NCBI GenBank assembly: GCA_027627225.1
Contig: CM051027.1
Location: 88,582,451 to 88,646,450, forward strand
Direction of reading: 5' to 3'
Source: Congeria kusceri
Taxonomy: Eukaryota; Mollusca; Bivalvia; Myida; Dreissenidae
Length of the DNA stretch: 64,000 nucleotides
The notes beneath the pieces are model-generated. The model was not told the origin of the DNA. It saw only the letters and a program-made list of their open reading frames with translations, and made no database searches. Made by a program: the position numbers and the translations under genes. Shown here one piece after another: positions 57,651 to 64,000 of the stretch (its first letter is position 1; each line of letters starts with the position of its first letter).

Positions 57651-58404
57651 TTTTATAAAGACCTTATTTTAACCATTAATATATCACGGGTCAGCGCAAA
57701 ACTTTTCTAAGTATATGCTAAATATTTGTTATGAAGCATAGATTTGCACCGAGCCATAGAAATGTCATTAATGACATTATTCATATCTTCATAAACTGAG
57801 TATTGTTTAAACTTTAAACACATGCCATTGAGCCTTGAGACCCTTTTCGTTGACATAGTCCCTATAAGCTGTACAAACCACAACCCTCTAACTTGATTCA
57901 GACTCGGAGTAAGAATGTCTGAAAAGGGAAAATCACTGAATTCAATGACAATAATGTCAACATGGTATTGACGCGTAATCAAGTTATTGGCGAAGAAAAT
58001 CATATTTTCAATTTAAAGTCATCCGAAGAAAGAAGCATCGTATGAATGTAGCATAGTTTGCACGACCATTATTGTAAAGGATGTCAGAAACACCAGAAAA
58101 AGGTTTACAAATAACACTCGAATTTCGGACATGTCCGAAAACGACACTTTTGGAACAACTTTTATCGGAGAAAAACTTGACAGAAATGTTGACAACACCG
58201 AAAATATACGAACAAAGTGCCTACCGTTAGTAAACATGGTGGTCATCGGCTCCTCTTCTACTCTATTTACATCTATCTACAACTATTCCACCCATCAAAA
58301 TGGCGGCGGTATTTACACGTCATCGCCTGTATCGGCCAATGGGGACGTCCAATCCAGTAATATAGATCAATGATATTATCTGTGGATCAATGGCCAGTGT
58401 CATA

Positions 58405-58590
58405 TTGTAGTCTCCAATCTTCAAACATATCAGTGATTTATGAGTGCATACCAATGCTTACTCTACCTACATCTCCAAAAAAGAATTGCAAAGCAAGTGT
58501 CTTAACCTAAAAACATGTCTTCGAGGTAAGCTTGTTGATTTGTTTAGAGAGTATAGCGCAACATGACCTATTTATTTGTGTAATGTGACC
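58405..58590 (+). mobile_element. Relic right end of the intron-5 transposon family, next to TTAA
   Basis: Aligns with the right half of the 471-bp direct repeat: GTAGTCTCCAATCTTCAAAC (GTAGTCTCCAACCTTCAAGC there), GTGTCTT, GTTGATTTGTTTAGAGAGTA, TAGC, and ends AATGTGACC at 58590. The next four bases are TTAA (58591-58594). The terminal GGTCAC matches the left end of the array. No left end was located. Confidence 0.65.
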
Positions 58591-58599
58591 TTAAAAGTG

Positions 58600-60354
58600 A
58601 ATCAAGCGAATGACTACTACTACTTTGCCAAGTAAATGTTATGTTTTGATAGACCTACACTAAGGCTACAGATTATTGTCTACATTCAATTTATTCCATT
58701 TGCCAATATTATACTGTTCATCTGTATTCTCACGGTACTTAACCTTTAAGTAAATATTTGGAGCAAAAAACAACTAACAAAACATTTCCTTTGAATAACA
58801 TGCTATAAATTGAACATTTTCACGAAAATAACAACTAGAAATTGTGTTTAAAAGTAAAGTATTCGTCCTTAAATTATTCTGTTTTTCAATGCACCATGCA
58901 GCCATCTTGAAAAATTACGTCATCGGTAATCTCACGGTAAAACTTTTGTTTTGAAATAAGTTTGCTGTTAGTGTATAAACAAACACAAATACACTTTAAA
59001 TTGTTGAATTGTAACCTTAAACAAATATAACAAAACTATAATTTGAGTCTTCATTTATATTTACTCATGCAGACGAAAGTGTAGACATTGACCCCTAATG
59101 TCTACCTATAGCCGCAAGCTGATACGAAAGTTATTTATATTTATGGTTTCAAATCGTATTACTTGTTTAAATTCGAATGAATTAATTTTTAATTTATTAT
59201 TTTCTTAAAGAAAACCAAAAATATGTTAGATGTTGACAATTAAAAGCATGAAAATCCGAAGATAAACAATTACCGCGAAAATACAGATACCGCGAGAATA
59301 CCTATGCCGAGTATATTGTGTTCATATATAACAAGTACATAAAATACTCTTGTGATATTGTATAAAAAATGAAAATACCCTTTAAATTTCTCAAATACCC
59401 TTTAAAGCTGACAGACTGGGGGTAAAATACCCTTTAACCAAAACATCAGGGGGTAAAATACCCTTTAGGCTAAAACCTTATCTGGAGCTCTTTAATATCA
59501 TTATTACAGTCGATTGAGATAAGCAAGTATAGTATACATGTATGTTATATGTCTTGTATGTATTCAAAAGCTGTCAGATTGTTAAATAAGTTGTCTTTAA
59601 TAGCAGCAGAGACTGTGAGTTCCATATTTATGTTTTTTTTATACTTTATATACAATGATCTATAGTGTCCTCCACATAATAGTCTAGAGTACCATTCAGC
59701 TTTATGTTTACAGATCACATATCATCATTTTGCTGTAGTATGTACACATGTGTTTCAGAGTGTTGAAATTACCATTGGAATGGTGCTACCAGTGTATCTT
59801 GTGCTATCATTATGTGTTTTGTTACTATTATATGCTTCAGTTGTTAATTTTATCAATATGCTTATGATTGTTATCAAGTTGATCTGGTTATTACTGGTGA
59901 TACATGTATGTTTGGAAACTATGTACAATTAACACATAGCGTACGTGAATGAATTTTGGATTGTTTATCGCATTCCGGTTAATGTACAGATTTCATTTAT
60001 TTCGCGGATTATTTTAATTCTTTTAGCTGGTATTTGTATATATAATTTTACCAGTCAAAGACATTGACAAATTTTGATAAATTATAAGGTGATTTTATTG
60101 TTGAAGTCTTACATATCTGATTTACCATCTAAGCTATATGACTTTGTACCTGTTCATATATTGACCCCAATCCTACATGAAATATAAATAAGATGACAAA
60201 CGTGGGAAATCATCAATATGCCCTAACTATTATTTTGTGATTATTTGACAAATAATATTTGTTGTGAAGTTTCCAGAAATGAATATATGTTCCTATTGGT
60301 GTTGTTTTACAACTACTAGACAGTTAAAAATGCTTTTAAAACAAATCTTACAGG
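58600..60354. other. Non-coding spacer
   Basis: No supported gene. ATACCCTTTAAA-type phrases recur near 59385-59475. The plus frame at 59750-59932 is hydrophobic but isolated. Confidence 0.35.
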
Positions 60355-60590
60355 AAACTATAGCAGAAGTGTCAAGTGACCCGGTAAACACGTAATTGAT
60401 TCGGAACACCCGCAATCAGTGCATACAGTTCAACAAAATATTTAACAACAATACTAAGTAATACCAAATGTTTCAAACACGCATATTGAAGCTGAGATAT
60501 TTGTCTTCCGAAGTATATTTAGGTTTGCGTGATTGAAAGTACATTTAAAAGAGAGCGGTTTTGTCGTTAGTGACATGGAACTACCCAATT
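60355..60590 (+). repeat. Dispersed repeat, inverse of 3890-4135
   Basis: Shares ordered blocks with the reverse complement of 3890-4135: GGAAACTATAG, AAGTGACCCGG, GTAATTGATTCGGAACACCC, GTGCATACAGTTCAACAAAA, AGATATTTGTCTTC and GCGGTTTTGTCGTTAG. Non-coding. Confidence 0.7.
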
Positions 60591-60841
60591 GATAGTAAGT
60601 GATTGGTGGAAATCTGCATGGTGCGGTTGAAACTGTAAGATCATGCGATGGACTCTTTGTTCAAGGTGTTAGAATATAATGTAATAACACTCAAAATACA
60701 ATATATAAACACCCGAAACCTTTCTTTAAATGTAGTTTCAGCATGGCACAACCTTGTAGCTCAATGCGCCGTACCATATTTGTTATTCTAGGATAAAATA
60801 AGAAAAATGAAGGCATACACTTAATATGATCATTCGATTGT

Positions 60842-61132
60842 TTATGTAGAAATAAGCACAAGTTCTAACATTAATTCAGCCAAATATGTGTTCAGCGGCC
60901 ATTTTGTAACCCAGGAAGGTATCATTGGTTTACTAAGAATGTGTGTCGTGGTTTCACGCAGTTTAACTCTTGCCTGCATCGCACGCTTCATCTTGTTGAT
61001 AGATAGACCAATCAAAAGGTACCACAATATGGCGGCGTTGATACGAGTAAATACCGGTATATACGGTTCTTCTGCGTGAAAAATATTTGACTTTATTAAT
61101 GTACTATTTTCTAGTTTTAGACAGGTTGACAT
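60842..61132 (-). other. Unassigned minus-strand frame with promoter-like 5' side
   Basis: The frame includes MKRAMQARVKLRETTTHILS and is preceded on the minus strand by CGCCATATTGTGG (YY1-like, CCGCCAT core) and GATTGGT (CCAAT box). It may be a first exon of an unrecognised gene, but no domain or downstream exon was identified. Confidence 0.2.
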
Positions 61133-61760
61133 AACACATCACAGCTACAATACATTTTTTTATGTGTGATAATATTACGCGAGCTGTTCGATTAATTGCA
61201 AATCTTGGATATGGTAATCGAAAGAATTTATGCGTGCATGGATCCAAAGATGGAAAGGATGGCTTTTGAAATAACAAAAGCTGTATAATAATATTGTTTT
61301 TCAACATGTGCATGCTGCGATGGAGTTGAATAACTTAATATTAAAAAGAGACCAAGTTTTTTTTCACTCTTCAACAGGCCTTTCCCCAGGTAGGGGTTGG
61401 GTGTGAAGGGGTGTACTCCTTCCACGTTCCGATTTTAAAAATACTTTTCATGTGTACTAAATCAAAATCTATAGTACTTCAGAGCTAACACAAACATAAA
61501 AATAAACAGCCTTTGAATAGTTTTTTCTCTTTGGTTTCCAAATGACATAACATAATCATAAACACACACACTATTTAAAAATTTATCAAAGAAAGACAAA
61601 AACACAAGTGGCAAAAGTAATTTAACCTGGAAATAGATAATGTGACCTGGAAATATATAATGACACTGTTTACCTAAATGTATACCTCTTTCAATGATGT
61701 AATTGGCATATTTATTACAAAATTATTAGAAATTACCTTAAACATAGCTTTATTTATACT

Positions 61761-62071
61761 TCATTTCATGTTTGAAATGTTCAGGTCTTGCAATATCAAA
61801 CACTTATATCCAACAAAAAAATTCCATGTTAGTGCAAGCCCTGTACACAGATTTTGAAAGCTGTTCTTCATGGTTTCTGCTGGTGCCATGTGTCCATCAA
61901 CATGCTGAAGATACATAGTGTTCACTTCCAATATCTGGTACTCAAAAGTTGTTGTTCTGAGAAGAGGTCCTTGGGTGGAGGTTGCCAACAAAGCATTCAG
62001 AACTTTGTTGGAGGGACATGATCTGTGTGTAGTTTTCACCTTGTTCATGGTTGAGAATCCCCTGTCACAAT
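61761..62071 (-). CDS. hAT-type C-terminal dimerisation domain exon
   Basis: After the acceptor TGTTTTTGCAG the exon reads DCDRGFSTMNKVKTTHRSCP then SNKVLNALLATSTQGPLL. The pattern E/D-RGFS-MN-VKT-R and later L-LL...GP is the hAT family dimerisation domain, as in ZNF862/KIAA1586-like domesticated proteins. The frame ends at a stop at 61761. The catalytic part would lie upstream on the minus strand but was not found in the window, so this is a terminal exon of a transposon or a transposon-derived gene. Confidence 0.65.
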
Positions 62072-62119
62072 CTGCAAAAACATGTATTAAAATGTTTTTG
62101 TGTGCTGCACACATTTAAT

Positions 62120-62955
62120 TAGGGTACACTGTACAAATGAAAGGTTTAAATTAGATGACTAGACTTAAACTCTATGCTACATGTTTCTGTACATGCTGGT
62201 GAAACGGACTGCAGTGACAGTGCCACAGACTCAGTTGCTGCATTTGTCTTTCCACCTAAGTTGGACTAGATCTAGATCTATTGTTATTATTTCATTATAA
62301 AACTAGTAATACACACTTTGTCTGTAAGCAAATTCAATGTAGTAGCTCTAAAGTCAAAATTCCATGATATAAGACTGTCTTATATACTAAGACTGATGGA
62401 CTCTACATTTCAAACACATTGCCTCAACATTGCATCATGCTAATTTACTTAATCAACAACATTCCAGTGGGGAACATTTTCCATGTCAGTGGTCATCTCC
62501 AAAGATCCTCTGTAGCACCTTTGAGTGGTTGAGCATTTATTAACAGTTAATTCCAACTCAATAGCTAAATGAACTTGAAGCCATTAATCTGCTGTTGACT
62601 AGGGCCATAAGTCAAAACACACAGAAGCCGAAAATTACCACATGGTGTTCATCACCTCTTAGCTCTAACACTCTGACACTTAGGTCACAACACTGTGTAA
62701 CTCGATAGCTGCTTTCATAAGATCTAAAAATAGCACGCTGTATACACCTTACTGTACTGAGAACTACCTGGCTGAAATGTTGTCTGCTGTTATTGATTTT
62801 TGAGTGAGCCACTGTTAGATGCTTATTGAAATTGTACTGTGCTGCAGTAGACTGATTTTGGGATTTTAAGCGTTGCGGTGACAAAGATTTGGAAATTAAG
62901 GCACAGTGGTGCCGCTGTTCTTAAAGCGCCTGGGGAAAGGCCTGTTCAATTTTTA
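62120..62955. other. Spacer, no feature recognised
   Basis: AT-balanced sequence; the minus frame at 62612-62884 has no recognisable domain. Upstream hAT exons were sought here without success. Confidence 0.35.
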
Positions 62956-62959
62956 TGCT

Positions 62960-63900
62960 ACCGAAGGAGGGCATATAGTAGTTGCACCGTCCGTCCGTGG
63001 GTGGGTGCGTGGGTGGGTCCGTCCATCCAGACCTCGTTTCCGCTCTGTTACTTTTTAATGCCTGGATGGATTTTAATATAACTTCAGATTATTATTCCCC
63101 ATGACTAGACGATGTGTCGCGTACAACTCCCATGCTTGTCGGTCAAAGGTCTAGGTCACAATTCAAGGTCAAAGGTCATGAATTTTCGTTCCCGCTCCAT
63201 GACTTCTAAATGCCGTGATGGATTTTAATATAACTTCAGATTATTCTTCAACATAACCAGATGATGTGTCGCATACAACTCCCATGCTCGTCGGTCAAAG
63301 TCAAGGTCACAATTCAAGGTCAAAGGTCATGATTTTTCGTTTCCGCTCCATAACTTATAAATGCCTGAATGGATTTTAATATAACTTCAGATTATTATTC
63401 TCCATGACCAGACGATGTGTCGCGTACAACAACCATGCTCGTCGGTCAAAGGTCAAGGTCACAGTTAAAGGTCAAAGGTCATGAATTTTTGTTTCCTCTC
63501 AGTTACTTTTGAACGCCTTGAAGGATTTTAATATAACTTAAGATTATTATTCCCCATGACTAGACAATGTGTCGCATACAACTCCCATGATCGTCGGTCA
63601 AAGGTCAAGGTAACAATTCAAGGTCAAAGGTCATGATTTTTTGTTTCCACTTCATAGCTTCTAATTGTCTGGAGGGATTTAAATGTTACTTCAGAGTATT
63701 ATTCTCTATGACCAGACAATGTGTCGCATACAACTCCCATGCTCGTCTGTCAAAGGTCAAGGTCACAATTCAAGGTTAAAGGTCAAGGATTTCTGTTTCT
63801 CCACTATAACTTCTAAACGTCTGGAAGGATTTAGTATTACTTCAGATTATTATTTTCCTTGACCAGGCGATGTGTCCTGTACAACTCCCAGGGTCTGGCT
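62960..63900. repeat. 152-bp tandem repeat with nuclear-receptor-like motifs, about 6 units
   Basis: ATGTGTCGC recurs near 63112, 63264, 63415, 63567, 63719 and 63870, a period of 151-152 bp. Each unit has GGATTTTAATATAACTTCAG, CATGACCAGACGATGTGTCG and GTCAAGGTCACAATTCAAGG, TCAAAGGTCATG. It is introduced by GTCCGTCCGTGGGTGGGTGC at about 62990. The last units are more diverged. Confidence 0.9.
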
Positions 63901-64000
63901 AGATAAAAACACTGGAAGAGTTGGTTTTTATTGAAGCGTTATTTCAAGAAAACGACCTTAATAGCATTATAGCAATGTACATGTAGCATGATTCGTTAAA

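Larger units (their letters stand above)
54376..58405. mobile_element. 4-kb degenerate TIR element
   Basis: The left arm (about 54376-54480, GATCTCTAATACTGGATTTG, ACGTC ... CGCCATTTTG) is inverted on the right (about 58297-58405, CAAAATGGCGGCGGT ... GACGTCCAATCCAGTAATAT, AGATCA). Arms are about 100 bp and diverged. The interior holds a MITE, a SINE and short frames. The plus frame starting ATGGCAGCCGAAGTGAACTC at 54504 hits TGA after 18 codons. Superfamily not identified. Confidence 0.55.

Overview
The window is eukaryotic and AT-rich: split genes with GT-AG introns, AATAAA signals, tRNA-derived SINE sequence, a LINE, cut-and-paste DNA transposons, MITEs and many minisatellites. Several repeat families (a near-palindromic GTCGTCCC element, the roughly 165-bp CTCTACCAAATTCC family, the 152-bp AGGTCA family) look like those of bivalve molluscs. 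My best guess is a bivalve, possibly Dreissena or a relative; that is inference from memory of repeat style, not a search.

0-6.7 kb: no convincing gene. It holds 40-bp and 37-bp tandem arrays and two copies of a fold-back element built from AAGCCCCTTGG motifs. 6.7-30.5 kb: one plus-strand host gene, rebuilt here as six phase-compatible exons (232 codons), encoding a CFAP97D1/hemingway-like axonemal protein. Introns 3, 4 and 5 each contain a different minisatellite (42, 74 and 24 bp) that starts exactly at the 5' splice site. Intron 4 also holds a hAT remnant with a perfect 8-bp target duplication. Intron 5 contains the most unusual object, at 19419-27472: two identical 3,320-bp coding segments alternating with three 471/472-bp direct repeats, flanked by TTTA. 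Each coding segment carries a Mutator-like transposase, interrupted by one TGA, and on the opposite strand a small His-Me finger endonuclease with the cysteine/histidine/asparagine spacing of I-PpoI.

30.5-38 kb: repeats only (a TIR element, a tRNA-like sequence, the 165-bp family, trinucleotide microsatellites, a MITE-like element). 38.1-41 kb: a 5'-truncated non-LTR retrotransposon with two in-frame stops. 41-49 kb: fold-back and palindromic MITEs and one candidate exon. 49.4-51.6 kb: minus-strand exons of a gene or domesticated element with a PHD-like zinc finger, a duplicated acidic/Thr-rich segment and a FLYWCH finger.

52.4-54.3 kb: a second copy of the 36-kb MITE-like element, split by a nested insertion of the 165-bp repeat family. 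54.4-58.4 kb: a degenerate TIR element containing a complete TAA-flanked Harbinger-type MITE and a SINE. At 58.4-58.6 kb lies a relic end of the intron-5 transposon family abutting TTAA. 61.8-62.1 kb: a minus-strand exon for a hAT dimerisation domain. 63-63.9 kb: 152-bp tandem repeats carrying perfect nuclear-receptor DR1 motifs.
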